A stretch of 64,000 nt of DNA, taken from contig CM051521.1 in NCBI GenBank assembly GCA_028015205.1, positions 72,090,314 to 72,154,313 of the forward strand, given 5' to 3'. The DNA is from Mytilisepta virgata (taxonomy: Eukaryota; Mollusca; Bivalvia; Mytilida; Mytilidae). Shown here piece by piece: positions 12,341 to 25,000 of the stretch (position 1 is its first letter; the number at the start of each line of letters is the position of its first letter). Under the pieces are notes generated by a model, which worked only from the letters and a program-made list of their open reading frames with translations, had not been told where the DNA came from and made no database searches. The position numbers and the translations under genes were made by a program.

Positions 12341-13795
12341 TTAGCTCACCTGACCCAAAGGGTCAAGTGAGCTATTCTCATAACTTGCCGTCCGTTAACT
12401 TTTACAAAAATCTTCTCCCCTGAAACACATGTACTGGGCCAAATGGGTCCAAACTTGACCACAAGCATCATTAAGGTATTTAGTTTAAATAAATTGCTTC
12501 GCTGAGCACACCTGGATACGACCGCAGAGGTCCAACCCTGAACAGTTGGGGCAAAAATGGACACAATATTCACGCTTGATAAAGGTCTGAATTTGGATTG
12601 TAATTAAATATTTGACACATAATAGGTTTCTGACACAGAATAACTGTAGTCAAAGAACTTAGAATTGGACATATGATTTGAATTTATATTCTATTTTTTG
12701 CTTTTTGTGCAATACAATATGCTGTTGCGAATTGACCCCTACCCCCCCCCAAAAAAAACATTGTACCCCCCCTCCCCACCCTTTGTTTTGCAAAATAAAA
12801 ATTTGAAGACATTTTCTTTTCAATTTCTGAAATCTGAAATGAGAAAAAATTGCCCCCACCCACCACAATTTTTTAATTACCCCCTTCCCTCTTTCCCTTT
12901 TTCCAAAAAAAAAAATTCTTTCCCTCAAGATATGGTCATAATCCCTATTCAAATTTCTCATGGAGTTTGCAAACATAATTACCCATTTAAATATATCATA
13001 AAAGTCTTAAAATAGAAAATGACATATGGACAAAATTAATATTAATTAATAGTAACTTCTAAAAATAAACTGACAGCTATAAATCACCCCAAGACAATCT
13101 ACATTTCTTTATACATAATTTACAAGCAGTGTGAGGGAGGTAATTGAATCATACACAACATTTTACTTTAAATGTGTTTGGATTACCTCCCTTACACCAA
13201 GATAATAACCAAACAAGAAAAATGCTTATTGGGCCCTTTTTTTGGAACCTAATTCTTAAACTGTTGGGACCAAAATTCCCAAAATCAATCCCAACCTTCC
13301 TTTTGTGGTCATAAACCTTGTGTATAAATTTCATAGATTTCTATTAACTTATACTAAAGTTATAGTGTGAAAACCAAATGTCTTCGGACGACGAAAATTT
13401 TGCGGTCGTATAAAAATGTGTCCGATGACCCCACCTGCCAACCAACATGGCCAACATGGCTAAAAATAGAACATAGGGGCAAACTGCAGTGTTTGTCATA
13501 TCTCAAAAACTAAAGCATTTAGAGCAAAACTGACATGGGGTAAAAATGTTCATCAGGTCAATATCTACCTGCCATAAAATTTTCAGACGAATCGGTCAAC
13601 ATTGCCCCTGAATTGTTAATTTTAAGGAAATTTTGCAGTTTTAGGTTATTATCTTGAATATTATTATAGATAAAGACAAACTGTAAACAGCAAAATTGTT
13701 CAACAAAGTAAGATCTACAAACAAGTTAACATGACCAAAATCATTGATTGACCCCTTATAGGAGTTTTTGCCCTTTATCTCCAGGGGAGATAACT
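12341..13795 (-). mobile_element. Rolling-circle-like family 1 relic, minus orientation, 3' terminus intact
   Basis: On the minus strand the element ends in the hairpin AGCTCACTTGACCC, loop TTTG, GGTCAGGTGAGCT, then AA, the 3' terminus typical of family 1 (12341-12375). Family-1 interior sequence returns at 13383-13795, the reverse complement of material like 61554-61860 (GGCAAAAACTCCTATAATGG and following). Between them lie a C-rich and T-rich low-complexity stretch (12735-12920) and an inverted GGGAGGTAAT/ATTACCTCCC pair (13134-13144 and 13182-13191). No 5' terminus was found. It is inside Vps4 intron 1. Confidence 0.6.
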
Positions 13796-15060
13796 ATAAT
13801 TGATCACGGTAACATGCATGTTTTACCATTTTTTTAAGGAAACAAGAAAAAACTTAATTCAGAAATTAAGGAAAAATTCTGATGCACAACAGTTTCACAG
13901 ACGCGGGCAGCGCCTAAGAAACACACTATGTTTTCATGGCCCCCCTCTTCTTCAGCTGAACACATTATTCATCATCATTTATGTATTTGATCATTTATTA
14001 GTGATGGGAATTGGAAGAAACCTCATAATTAATCAATGCTTTTACACAACCAACTGATGATTGATTAAAAATCGAAACAATATGAAAACAGTTTTTTCAT
14101 TTTTTAAAATTAAACGTGCATCTTTTGTCAATACTCAAATTCAAAATTAAAAGATTATTGATTGAAATGCAGTCTTACTGAGTTCTTATTTCATCTTTAA
14201 ACATTATATTAAGCTCAAATTGTTTTAACAATATCTCTTTTGCACGTTTTCATTGAGTTATGAAGCCAAACACTCAACTTAATGCCATCAGGCGAAACAG
14301 AAACCAAAAGTACTAGTGAAAGTACAAATTTTCCAATTAATCGGATTATAATATTTTATAATCGATTGCTTAGAATATGGCCACAATCGACTGATTTGGA
14401 ATTATAATCGATCATCAGGACACCACTATACTCCAACTAATGCATTCAATCTTTTATTATTAGAAATAATGTATACAGATTCTCCTTCAGGTACAAGTAA
14501 GTTATGGAATTTCTCCACTTGAAATAGTTAAAAAAATTTCAATACGCAAGCCAAGCTTAATTGTGTAAAAATCTAAAAATTTAACTATCGGGGGTGGAGA
14601 ATTCTACAACTAACGTGTAAACTGAAGGAGAATATGTTTCTCCTATGATTTTCAACAAAAACCTCAAGAAAATGCCATTGCTACGCATTTTGTTTACATG
14701 AATGTCATTTCGGAACTTCCCTATTTTATCTTTCCAATAAATGTAAAGAAAAACAGTCAGAATTCCAATGCAGAAATTTAATCACGGGGAAGCAGGGCTC
14801 GGCATGGAAAACACTGACCGGGGGAAGTGAGTTCTCCTTCTGAGGCTGACAAGAAGAAGTGGAGAGGGACAGGGAGAAGTCATTATGCGACGTTTCAAAG
14901 CATCAATCGGCACTATGATTATGTTTTTTTTAAAGAGCTAGTCTTATTCTAATGTTTTTTTATAAGAAATTCCGATTCATTCTCTGATTTACAGTTCAAC
15001 TGGGTTAAGTCAAATTAAACCTGCATGCCTTCTAGACCAGTCTACAAAATGTGTATGACA
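13796..15060. other. Vps4 intron 1, no gene seen
   Basis: AT-rich intron with short dyads around TAATCGATT at 14335-14415. No supported gene or element. Confidence 0.5.
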
Positions 15061-15065
15061 GACAG

Positions 15066-15110
15066 TAACTTCTTTATGTTTACTCTGTCAGAGTAAACAT
15101 AAAGAAGTTA
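15066..15110. repeat. Perfect 21-bp hairpin with a 3-base loop
   Basis: TAACTTCTTTATGTTTACTC (15066-15085) plus T is followed by GTC and then by its exact reverse complement ending at 15110. Perfect arms with so short a loop are uncommon unless recently made. The hairpin abuts a 270-bp tandem duplication. Confidence 0.97.
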
Positions 15111-15121
15111 ATAAAAACTTA

Positions 15122-15740
15122 TCATTACCTCATTCACAGTATCTTTCTCATTGTCGTCTAAACTATTGTTGTTCCGGTCCGACTTACTGTAGTCCGAATT
15201 TACCCATATTTTCTTAATGGATTATTTTCCTTTGTTTATTGATTGAAAAAAAAAAGACGGCATGGACTTTATTTTCATTACACAAGTCAGAATTTCCTTA
15301 AAATAATGGCTGTTATATTCGTGATTTCGAACATTAAAATTGATCAAGCGAGTAATTAAATTTATTGTCAACTCAAACTTCGTTATGTTTTTCACCTGTC
15401 ACTACTTCATTTACAGTATCTTTATCATTGTTTTTCTCATTGTCACTACAGTCCAGGACGTGTAAATCATTATTACGGTCTGACTTACTGTGGTCAGCGT
15501 TGTAAGTGGGCTGAGTTTACCCATATTTTTCTTATTGCATTATTTCCCTTTGTTATTAAAAAAATTAAAAATGGCGGCATAGATTTTATTTTCATTACAC
15601 GAGTGAGATTTTCATTATAATAACGGCTGTAATTTTCGAGATTTTGACCACTGAAATGTATCAGGTTAATAATTTTATTTACAGTCAACTCAAACTTTGC
15701 TTTTGACACAAGTTCAGACAACAACAATTTTCAGAGCAAC
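15122..15740. repeat. Diverged tandem duplication, about 270-300-bp unit
   Basis: Unit 1 (15122-15380) and unit 2 (15398-15740) share in order a TCACAGTATCTTTCTCATTG-like start, GGTCCGACTTACTGTAGTC, TTTACCCATATTTTTCTTA, TTTATTTTCATTACAC and GTCAACTCAAACTT. Minus-strand reading of both copies gives similar peptides (SKSDRNN, DTVNEV, MKIKSMP), but stops occur in unit 1 and no flanking splice frame supports a gene. It lies in Vps4 intron 1. Confidence 0.75.
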
Positions 15741-15744
15741 TTCA

Positions 15745-17350
15745 ACTTCGCCTCTGACAAGAGTTTTGGCAAAGTGAAACACTACAAGGTGACTTCTTCG
15801 TCCAAATCGCTCTCAAGTCAAGAATATACAAAATGACATATTTTTTGTATTTCAATGAAGCACTAGATGGTTATATTTGTAAATACTGTGAACTCAATTA
15901 GCCAGAACTATTTTATTTTGGAAGTGATGAATTCTCTAGTGGGATAATTAGTGACCACCCCACTAGACAATCAGATATACAAGCAACTAGTCAAAAGCGT
16001 GCAACTGATACCAATATTGCAATTCTTAAACTAATTTAATTTTATATATATAAGTAGTCTGTGGATGAAAACTACAGAAAAGTGTTTTTCCAATTAAAAG
16101 AAAACACCGGTGGAAAATTCCCTGATAAACCACCGAGACTCCAAAATGAAAATATTTTTTTAAAACTCTTTTTGGAACATTTTAAGGAAAAATTATGACT
16201 ATACGATTGAAAGTTAAAGTTTCTTCCATTGGGTCTTTTCTTTTTATCACCGCTCTCATACCATAAAACACTTGTTTTTCGGAAGATTTCAAACACCAAA
16301 GTTTCGCGTGAAACGGCATAAATTTTTCAGAGACTTTACCTTTATACATGTATATTTATAAATGTACTTTAAATTCGGCAAAGGGATAAATAACCAGGAT
16401 AAAACTTTCCTTCAGTATACAGTTTTACTTTTTCAACTTTTTTTTTCAATTTTTGTATTCTTAAAAATACATATTAGGAGACAGAGGTAGATTTTTATTT
16501 GGTCTGTTTTATTCCGATAAAAACGTACACATTTTAATCCTATTTCTCTACAATTTTTTTTCAATTCTTTTTTGAATACCCCTTGCAAAAAAACTAATTA
16601 TATCTCTGTTACAGTAAAACATAATATGAATATTCTTTGGTTTGTCTGTCGGCCTTTGTTTGTTGTTTCATTTCCACCATTAATGAAAACCCCTATCTTA
16701 AGTAAGTAACAATTATTTATAGCCCATTCACTATACAATATACACGACTGAACAGATGGGTACCCCCACACGCTTTTTTCCAAAATCTTGTTTTCCCTGG
16801 GATTTCCTACTAATTTCGAAATCGTCAATATGTAACTTTCTTACCATCAATCCCATGCCAGGTATGTAAGCTCTTCTATGTGAAAAATAATTGAAAATGT
16901 CACTATTCATTCTTTAATTTTGTACTTTGATCAACTTTTCCACGATACTTCTTAAAGAATTTGACAGCACTGGTTGTCTGTCGGTACTTATTTCAAGTGC
17001 AAAATAATTTATTTTATTTATAATTTATATGGCATCTAGCATATTCTTCACCTGCATGTGACTATTGCTCTTCCTTCTTAAATTAAATGTAATGTTTAAT
17101 TTTAACTATTACATCTGGACAGGATCTTGTCACATGATCATGGGACTTGCCCAGTCAGTGACAGTTGAAACCAGATCACTCAAACATTCAGATAAGGAAA
17201 GGGCTATCGGTTCTGGAGTTAAAATGCTATTTATTTGCAGAAAATAGGCTCACAGAGCAATGATTTCAAATATTCTTCGTTTTTTTTACATTTGTAGTTA
17301 GTGACTGAGTCAGTCCATAAGAATCATAACGCAGTACCAGTGATTGTTTT
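15745..17350. other. Vps4 intron 1, 5' part, no gene seen
   Basis: AT-rich intron without recognisable coding or mobile sequence. Short open frames here have no motif and no matching splice context. Confidence 0.5.
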
Positions 17351-17356
17351 AATTAC

Positions 17357-17380
17357 CTGCAATGTGCCACTATTAGACAT
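17357..17380 (-). CDS. Vps4 exon 1 coding part: start codon and eight residues
   Basis: On the minus strand ATGTCTAATAGTGGCACATT followed by GCAG encodes MSNSGTLQ and is followed at once by a GTAATT donor. Joined in phase 0 to exon 2 this gives [16 protein letters not shown], the normal VPS4 N-terminus; human VPS4A likewise has its first junction after LQ, as I recall. An in-frame TAA lies directly before the ATG, so this is the first possible in-frame start. It is too short to be seen by an ORF search and was found by looking for an LQ codon pair before a donor. The donor is a weak match to consensus. Confidence 0.85.
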
Positions 17381-17560
17381 TTAGATAGTTATCTTGTTTT
17401 GTGTGAAATCATCAAATCATGAATCTGACATTTATGACAAAACGATCGAAATATTGTCTGCTTTTGACCATTTTTCAACATGGAGAAAATTGTTGTTCCG
17501 GGTCACATGACTATACAATGGGAGATAACCATCAATTAATCATAAATAATTCCAAACAGC
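17381..17560 (-). promoter_or_regulatory. Probable Vps4 5' UTR and promoter
   Basis: The DNA upstream of the Vps4 start on the minus strand holds a CCGGAA ETS-type core (17496-17501) next to an E-box CATGTG (17504-17509). These are sites often found at housekeeping promoters. No TATA box is at an obvious place. Several upstream ATGs occur in this stretch, so the transcription start may be close to the ATG. This is inferred from position and short motifs only. Confidence 0.4.
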
Positions 17561-17722
17561 TACGAATTTAACTGTCTTTTTGAATGCACATTTTTAAAAG
17601 TTGAACGTAAGAAATTTTTGCCACGAAAAATCATTTTAATCCCTAATACAAATAAATTCAATTATTTATTTAATACTGATGGCAAGAGAGCTCTTTTTGG
17701 ATTAGCAAAATTTTTCAAAATT

Positions 17723-17744
17723 ATATATATATATATATATATAT
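17723..17744. repeat. (TA)11 microsatellite
   Basis: Simple dinucleotide run. Confidence 0.9.
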
Positions 17745-17809
17745 CTCATTATAATTGTTCATTAACAAATAGTTGAATAAGTATATATTTATATTTATCA
17801 TGCCTCAAT

Positions 17810-19250
17810 ATGTTTTTTTTTCAATATAAAAATCAAGACAATAATTTTACAATTTTTTACCGGTAAATAGTGACCGGTAATTAATACTGGAAACTATTGA
17901 CCGTTTAAGTGTTTCGGTTTTTTAGATTAAACATATTTATTAGGATTAGACACAAGTTATCACAACTTAGTACAAGTCCTTTCCTTACAAAATATACACA
18001 TATACATTATATCTGATGGAGGCAAAATATAAAAAGAAGTAAATAATAAGAAATACTAAAGAGTAAGGAAAAAGAATTGCACTGCTGTATGAATCAGAGG
18101 GTAGTAAAAAAAATAAGCTGAAATTGTAATTGTAATTGTAATTGTAATGCTGACATAGAAGCTCAAAATCGTTTCGTGTGTTTAATATATATGCGCACTT
18201 TTTCAAAAATTATTGAATTTTGTTCACAAGTATAGTTATCATTTCCAAATAATAAAGTTTCTGGGTCTTTATCCTCATCAGTCAGGCTCCCAAAAAGGAT
18301 TTCTCTTGCTTCCATGTATAAAGGACATTCAAAAAGGTAATGTATAACATCTTCAAATGGATGTCCACAGGTACAAATTGTATCATATACAACATTTATT
18401 TTCAACAAGTCTGCTTTAAGAGAGCTACACTGATGTCTCAATCTAGAATGTAAAATATTTAAAGTTCGCTGTCCTTCAGAATAGTACTCTGGGGCTTTAG
18501 CGCATATGCCCTTTATTCTTGATTTAAAAATAGAAAAGGAAGGGGAGTTCCTAATAGGCAGATCAAGTTTATTCCAATCTGTAACAGTAGAAGGTATGTT
18601 TCGGTATAAAAACAGTTATTTAACAGTGACCAACAGTCGTTTCGGGATTAGCTATTTTATTTTTGCCCTCCGCTATGCATCGGGAAAATAGTCAAATAAA
18701 ATGACTATATCCCTCAATAATTTAATATTGGGTGTAACGTGTCATTTGATTGGTCAACTATTTTTCGTCTATCATATCATAGACTAAATTTTCTACACAG
18801 GGGCCCGACCTCCGACTTTTGTTTTTTTTTTGTTTTTGTTTTTTTTTTGTTTGTTTTTTTGTTTTTTTGTTTTTGGTCTTATTTCATGAGTACTTTTAAT
18901 AAATATTTACCATAACAACGAATATTCTGCGTTTATTATAACTCAGTATGTTTTTTCTATATAAAAATCAACACATTAACTTTACTATTTTCTTTACCAG
19001 TGTTTAGTTTTCAAAACTAATCACTGGTAAATAGTGACCGGTGATTAGCACTGCAAACTATTGACCGGTAAAGCGTTTCGGTATAATAAAACAGTTATTT
19101 AACAGTCATTTCGGGATATAGCCATTTTTTTGTCCTCTCGACACATTTACTATTTCCCTCTGCAATGAGTCGGGAAAATAGTCACTGTCTCGGGACAAAT
19201 AAAATGGCTATATCCCTCAACAGTGTTAAATAACTGTATAATATATGCCT
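17810..19250. repeat. Duplicated foldback element, first copy split by a LINE
   Basis: Two direct copies share, in order, a TATAAAAATCAA start, ACCGGTAAATAGTGACCGGT, AAACTATTGACCG, GTTTCGGTATAA and CAGTTATTTAACAGT. Copy 1 is about 17815-18720 including the LINE insert at 17919-18596; copy 2 is 18955-19240. In copy 2, CAGTTATTTAACAG with GGGATATAGCCATTTT (19090-19127) is repeated inverted as AAATGGCTATATCCC with TGTTAAATAACTG (19200-19237), a foldback arm of about 45 bp. A second near-perfect dyad lies at 18998-19034 (TTACCAGTGTTTAGTTTTC and its complement). This looks like a tandemly duplicated foldback or MITE-like element. Confidence 0.75.
17919..18596 (-). mobile_element. 5'-truncated LINE with 9-bp target duplication
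   Basis: A continuous minus-strand frame (about 18596 to 18165) gives the C-terminal end of a non-LTR retrotransposon polyprotein: VTDWNKLDLPIRNSPSFSIF, then a cysteine-histidine knuckle TICTCGHPFEDVIHYLFECP, ending at a stop near 18165. A (TTACAA)4 microsatellite (18126-18149) and a 3' UTR with AATAAATATG follow. Both sides carry TGTTTCGGT (17910-17918 and 18597-18605), a clean target-site duplication, so the 5' truncation is original. It landed inside the foldback repeat. Confidence 0.88.
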
Positions 19251-19613
19251 TCCAAACTCCATTTGAATTTTTTGTCTTCCCACTATTGTAGCAAATGTAA
19301 TATACATACGTTTGTATTGTATTCACATACCCCAGCTGGGGTCTTTTGTCTTAATAAAAACTTGAAACCGTTTACTATACGGTGTGTATTTTTTATTTTG
19401 ATTGGTCGACAACGTGACGCCTGGAATCTTTTATTTTCTGATAAATGACGTTAAGCGTATAAATATGTGAGCCAGTAAAAGAGTGCCATTTTACAATGCT
19501 CATTGCTTTCTTATTTTACCCTATATAACAGTGTAGCTATTTTCAGTTTGTGAGTGAGATGGTCTCCTTTATGGTGTATAAATTGCTTCGAAACAACTTT
19601 TATTATTATAATA

Positions 19614-21242
19614 CAAGAGGCTCTCAAGAGCCTGAATCGCTCACCTGGCAAACAATGCACTATAAACTAAATTAATATATTAATGTTTGTTGTAAATTAA
19701 ACAGAGTATTAAAGGTCACGTAAAATGCTGAAAATACCTTTAAAAGCCTTTCAAGAACCTCTGGAAAGAAATGGGCATGACTTCTCCCTGCGCATGATTA
19801 AGATACACTCATGGTCAATCTGATGATTCACAATACAAAATACAAGCTTTAATTCATCTTCAAATACAAGTATAAATCTTTTGGTCTATATGTTGCCTTC
19901 GTTTTTAAAATGTTTGAAAGAAGTTATGTAAAAATTGTGGGTTAAGGCTTTTTATTGTACTTGAAAAGGAAATATTGCAGGAACAATCATGCTAAGTTTC
20001 ATCCAAATCCCCCCAGTAGTTTCAGAGGAGATGTTTGAAAATTTGTTAACAACGATGATGACAGACACCAAGTGATGGCATATTAAAAGCTCACATATTA
20101 TGAAGTTTAATCATTGTTATACAACATTCTCATCACCACCATTCACTAAGGATACCATGTTTACTTTAGAAACCAAATATTGTTGAAATCCGAGCAAGTG
20201 TAAAAAATGGCGGGAAAATGGCCGTCCAAAACAAACTTTCATCATCACCATTCAACTCGGGATACCATGTTTGCCTTGAAAGTAGCTTTCATCTTCATTT
20301 TATTTCTATAATTCAGGAAAAAATAGCAAAAAACAGCATTTTGACCCCTATGTTCTATTTTTAGTAAGGGCGGACATGTTTTTCGACGGATCAAAAATCC
20401 AAGCATTCACTTTTTGCAAGATACCCTAAGGAACAATCTTACCAAGTTTCACTTGATTTTGAATAGTAGTTTCAGAGAAGAAGATTTTTGAAATAATAAC
20501 ATTAAAAAAAGCCAAAAATGTCAAAAAGGGTAATAACTCGAACATCAGTTGACAGATTTTCACGAAAATAAGCACACAGGTAGCTCTCATCATGCTGAAC
20601 ACTTTCAACCTGCCAGAATTTGCCGTAACCTAATGATTTTTGAGATACTTGCGAAAAACTGTTGTTTGACCCCTATGTTCTATTTTTAGTAACAGTGGCC
20701 ATGTTTTTCGACGGATCAAAAATCGAAGCATAAACTTTGTGCAGGATACCCTAAGGAACAATCATGCTAAGTTTTATCCAAATCCATTCAGTAGTTTCAG
20801 AGAAGAAGATTTTTGAAATAATAACATGAAAAAAAAAGCCAAAAATGTCAAAAAAGGGCAATAACTCTAACATCAGTTGACAAATTTTCACAAAAATCAG
20901 CACACAGGTAGCTCTCATCATGCTAAACACTTTCAACATGCCAGAATTTGCCGTAACCTAATGATTTTTGAGATACTTGCGAAAAACTGTTGTTTGACCC
21001 ATATGTTCTATTTTTAGTAACAGTGGCCATGTTTTTCGACGGATCAAAAATCGAAGCATAAACTTTGTGCAGGATACCCTAAGGAACAATCATGCTAAGT
21101 TTTATCCAAATCCATTCAGTTGTTTCAGAGGAGAAGATGTTTGAAAAATTGTTAACGACGACAGACGACAGACGACGACAGACGACGACGGACGCCAAGT
21201 GATGAGAAAAGCTCACATGGCCTTTTAGGCCAGGTGACCTAA
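19614..21242 (+). mobile_element. Rolling-circle-like family 1, complete copy
   Basis: The left end CAAGAGGCTCTCAAGAGCCT holds a 6-bp palindrome followed by TCGCTCACCTGG. The right end is the hairpin AGCTCACATGGCC, loop TTTTA, GGCCAGGTGACCT, then AA. The subterminal CACCTGG at the left is the inverse of CCAGGTG at the right. Inside are tandem blocks of about 330 bp (AGTTTCAGAGAAGAAGATTT, GTCAAAAAGGG, CTCATCATGCTGAACACTTT) repeated at about 20460, 20790 and 21120. A GACGACAGACGACG stretch precedes the terminus. No protein is encoded. Confidence 0.85.
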
Positions 21243-21686
21243 AAATGTGATAGGGTGGGGTTATTTCCCTTTATATAATCGTATTTTACCTTTGTCATGT
21301 TTGTATATAAAGTGCATTTTATTTCAGTCATTATAACTTGATATGTAATTTACACAAAATAGTTCCTCATATATTGTTTGATGATTTCATATGGGTAATA
21401 TTTTCTCGGAAGTTGATTTTAATATTTGTTTTGTAATATCTGCAAACATGTTAACCTGTTTATGTAATTGGACAGTTGCAAGACGGCTATGTCGTGAAGG
21501 TGGTTCGAGGGATGGTTCAAAACCGGGTTTGACTTTCCGTTGGATTTTTTATTCAAGCCCACTTAGGAAGACATTCGATCAGTCGTGATGCACTCCCCAT
21601 ATATAGCAATTTTAAGCACTTCAAGCAATGACAAGTAATAACAAATTTATATAAAACCAAAATCATCGCATGGTCATTTCTTAAAA
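21243..21686. other. Intergenic, nothing recognised
   Basis: Contains a 65-codon plus-strand open frame at 21391-21588 without a recognisable domain; not supported as a gene. Confidence 0.5.
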
Positions 21687-22060
21687 CTAGAGACTCATGA
21701 GAGCCGTTATCGCTGACCTGCATTTACTTGTCCACCTTAAGCATGATTAAAAATCTAAGTGTAACAATCAATTTTGGTGGTTTTCCCATAGGATCCTATG
21801 TTAAACTAAGTTTGGCTGTGGCAGTCATCTTGGTTGACAGTCGAGGTCATCGGACCAAATTCTAAAAAAGAACTATGTAAGCACCATTGCAGCCAAGTCT
21901 GGTTCTAATTGGCTCTGTGGCTTCAGACAGGAAGATTTTTTAATTAATTTTCCCATTGGGTCTTATGTTAAACTAAGTTCGGCTGTGGCGGCCATCTTGG
22001 TTGGCAGTCCGAGTCATCGGACACAATTCTGAAAGAGGGCCTATTGGAAATTATTTAAAG
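21687..22060 (+). mobile_element. Rolling-circle-like family 1, 3'-truncated
   Basis: Left end CTAGAGACTCATGAGAGCCG then TATCGCTGACCTG is a slightly decayed family-1 terminus. It is followed by two copies of the TCCTATGTTAAACTAAGTT internal sentence. The right hairpin is missing. Confidence 0.75.
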
Positions 22061-25000
22061 ATCTTGTTGTCTGAAACCACTTGGCAAATTAGTCATATTT
22101 TTCTCATTTCGTTTTTCTTTATTTACAAAGTCAAAAAAGGTGAAATGTGACGAGCGAGAATCTACCAAGGAAGGCGATACATATGGGGGGGGGGGGAATA
22201 GAAGTTCGGGAAAATGGTTGACATTGAGAACATTCCTTCACAAAGAAACATTAATGGAGAGGAATCTATAGTCATATTTGATTGAGAAACTACAGCTAAG
22301 AAGATAGAATACACTACATTAATATTTCACAGGATGTTCGTTATTTTCCTACGCTGCATTGCCTAGGCGGACAAAGCATGCTCAACAAATAGGTCGGCAA
22401 CAGGAACTTTTCATTACACTTTCTCAGCAAATACCATATCATAGCTTCTGAATATTTAGAGTACCAAGCTTGTCACGGTGGTCTTTATCACAGAAAACAT
22501 TTTCAGATCTATTGATTGTCTAAATTATTTTCTTTTGCTGATTGCTTTACACATCTTTTTTGCCAAATGTCAAAATTAATCAAAGTACTGAAGTACTGAA
22601 CATCAGAGGACCTCAAGTTATGTTGGATTATTGATAAATGACGGTTGTTTATATACTACCTGCCAGACAGATGTTCACCTTAAAATATAGTACACATAAT
22701 ATAATTTGCTATCATATCTGAGATACTGTCTTATAGTGAGAAACTTATCTTTGTGAATTATCCATGAAATGTTGACGTGGTCAAATGAGAACTGCTAGAT
22801 TGGCATTATGACCGTATAGTTGCACACTTGCAAATCTTTAGCTTATTACTTATGACAGAGAATCAACATAGCAAATATTTTTTTGACTAGTCACTGAATT
22901 ATGAGAAAGAGCAAGACAATCATATTAAAACAGATAAATTGTAATATTTGGGTGAAAGATACCACATGAACAGTAAACTCATATATCGATAATATTATGT
23001 CTAAAACTGAAAAAGACAAATAAGAGTACACTAGAAACAACATAGAAAACTAAAGCCTGAGCAACTTAACCCCACCAATAGTTGGGGTGATCGCGAGTGC
23101 TCTGGATGGGTAGTAGCAATGAGATGATTTTGCGCCATACATATAGATCACAACTACAATATGAATGCGTCGGTCTTTAGAGGTCTGTAAAACAGGGCTT
23201 GTAATTCTTTGGTGTATATCTTTTGATTTTCTGTTTGTACATTGATGTGGCCATTAGTTTTCTGATTTACATTGTTTAATATTTGTCATTTCATGGCTAT
23301 TTCTAACTGATCTTAGTATAGTTTTTTTTCTGATTGTAAAGATGTTGTATGGTTAGCTTTATTTCCTTTTCATCATTTTGTTTCTCTGTCTGATTACCAA
23401 TCATACCTCCCTTTTCGTTTCTTTTTTTTTAATAATGACAACAGTTTGGTTACAATTTTCATTTATATATGTAACAATATAAAACAATATATATATAATC
23501 TCATATTACATCATTAATATTGGTCATTGTTGGAATGTATTCATCTTTAACAATGTACTGTAAAAGTGCTATTTTCTAACAGGTACTTAGTATTATGGTT
23601 ATTGTGATATCACTTATTCAAAGGACACAGTTCATTTATAGCCCAAAACGGTCTAAAATATAAATCTTACAATTAAACTCCAAATAGTTCACAATTTGGT
23701 CGATTTCAAATGTATTAACGCTCAATAAATCAGTTCTTTCATAATAGTACATTACATTCTCCAAATTAGGCCCATTTTGTCCAAATATAATGATTTGGTG
23801 CAATTTTCAGACATGAAAGCTTTAGGAAAATTTGGTCACCATCTACAATCCAAAATGTTTTGTAACCAAAAGACTCAAAATTTGATAAAGAATTCATCAA
23901 AATAAAAACTTTTCGGAATTGTATGGCAGCCATGGTTAATTATGCCAAAACATATAAATTTCAGACAAAATTGTCCAAAAATACAAATAATGTATAATTA
24001 TGGGGGCATAGCTTCAAGATATTTAATAGTAGGTGCCAAAATAGTATATTTTAGTCTTAATAGAATTATCACAAGTATTTCTATTTGAAATTTGTAATCG
24101 CTTGACCAATTTAGGGCCATTCTAACCCTTCGTGAACCTCTCTTTTCCTATAATATGTAGTAAATTTCTATTTGATATTCCTTAAAATATTCACATATGC
24201 CAAAATACATTTTTTTATATTACATTTAACGAGAAACATTTTACATGATCCCATATATTTGATTTAATCCAGTTATATATATGCTAAGCATACAGTTATA
24301 ATGACTTTCAAATGTAGGACTATATTATATGAACAGAATTGAGCATTTTATTATTTATTTAGCATATCTGTTATGTTTTCAAATCATTTATCTGTATGCT
24401 GAGCTAGCATTTGTATAGTCTCTTAATATTCTTAAATGGATTAAAAGGGTCACATGTGTTACAATCAAACTTTGGATTGACCATTAGATAACTTTAAAAA
24501 ATGTCATAACTGGTATATATAAACATTTGGATTTATTATTGTATTATCCATTGAATTCATGCTATTTCCATTTAATACAGTTCAATAGACTATCTATACC
24601 TATTATTAATAGTCAAAAATGCAAAAAACTATAAATATATACATTGGACTAACATATATACATTATTTATAAAAATTAATCATTTATCAAACTTCAAAAA
24701 GTTCATCACATCGCATAGCATATACATGTATACATGTAGTTGTACATAACTCTAAACTATGTATAACAGTAAATAATTTGTGAATGTATCAGTGGTACTT
24801 GCTTGCATATTAGTTACTATGGGACACGTCTCTAGAATAGTGAAAGAATCACCATTCAATTTTGAGTTTGATTATTTTTTTGTGGGAATGAGCACTTTAA
24901 AATAAATAGTGTTTTGTTTAACATTTGTCTGCGGCAAATAAGAGTTATAAATATTATTAAGATAGTAAAAATATTTCCACATATAAATGGAAATATAACT

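Noticed and set aside
12698..13015. Proline-rich 105-codon open frame and its opposite-strand partner
   Set aside because: They come from C-runs and pyrimidine-rich low-complexity sequence within an intron; no domain, no splice support.
21391..21588. Small coding gene next to a family-1 element
   Set aside because: No homology, no splice sites that extend it, and composition like the surrounding non-coding DNA.
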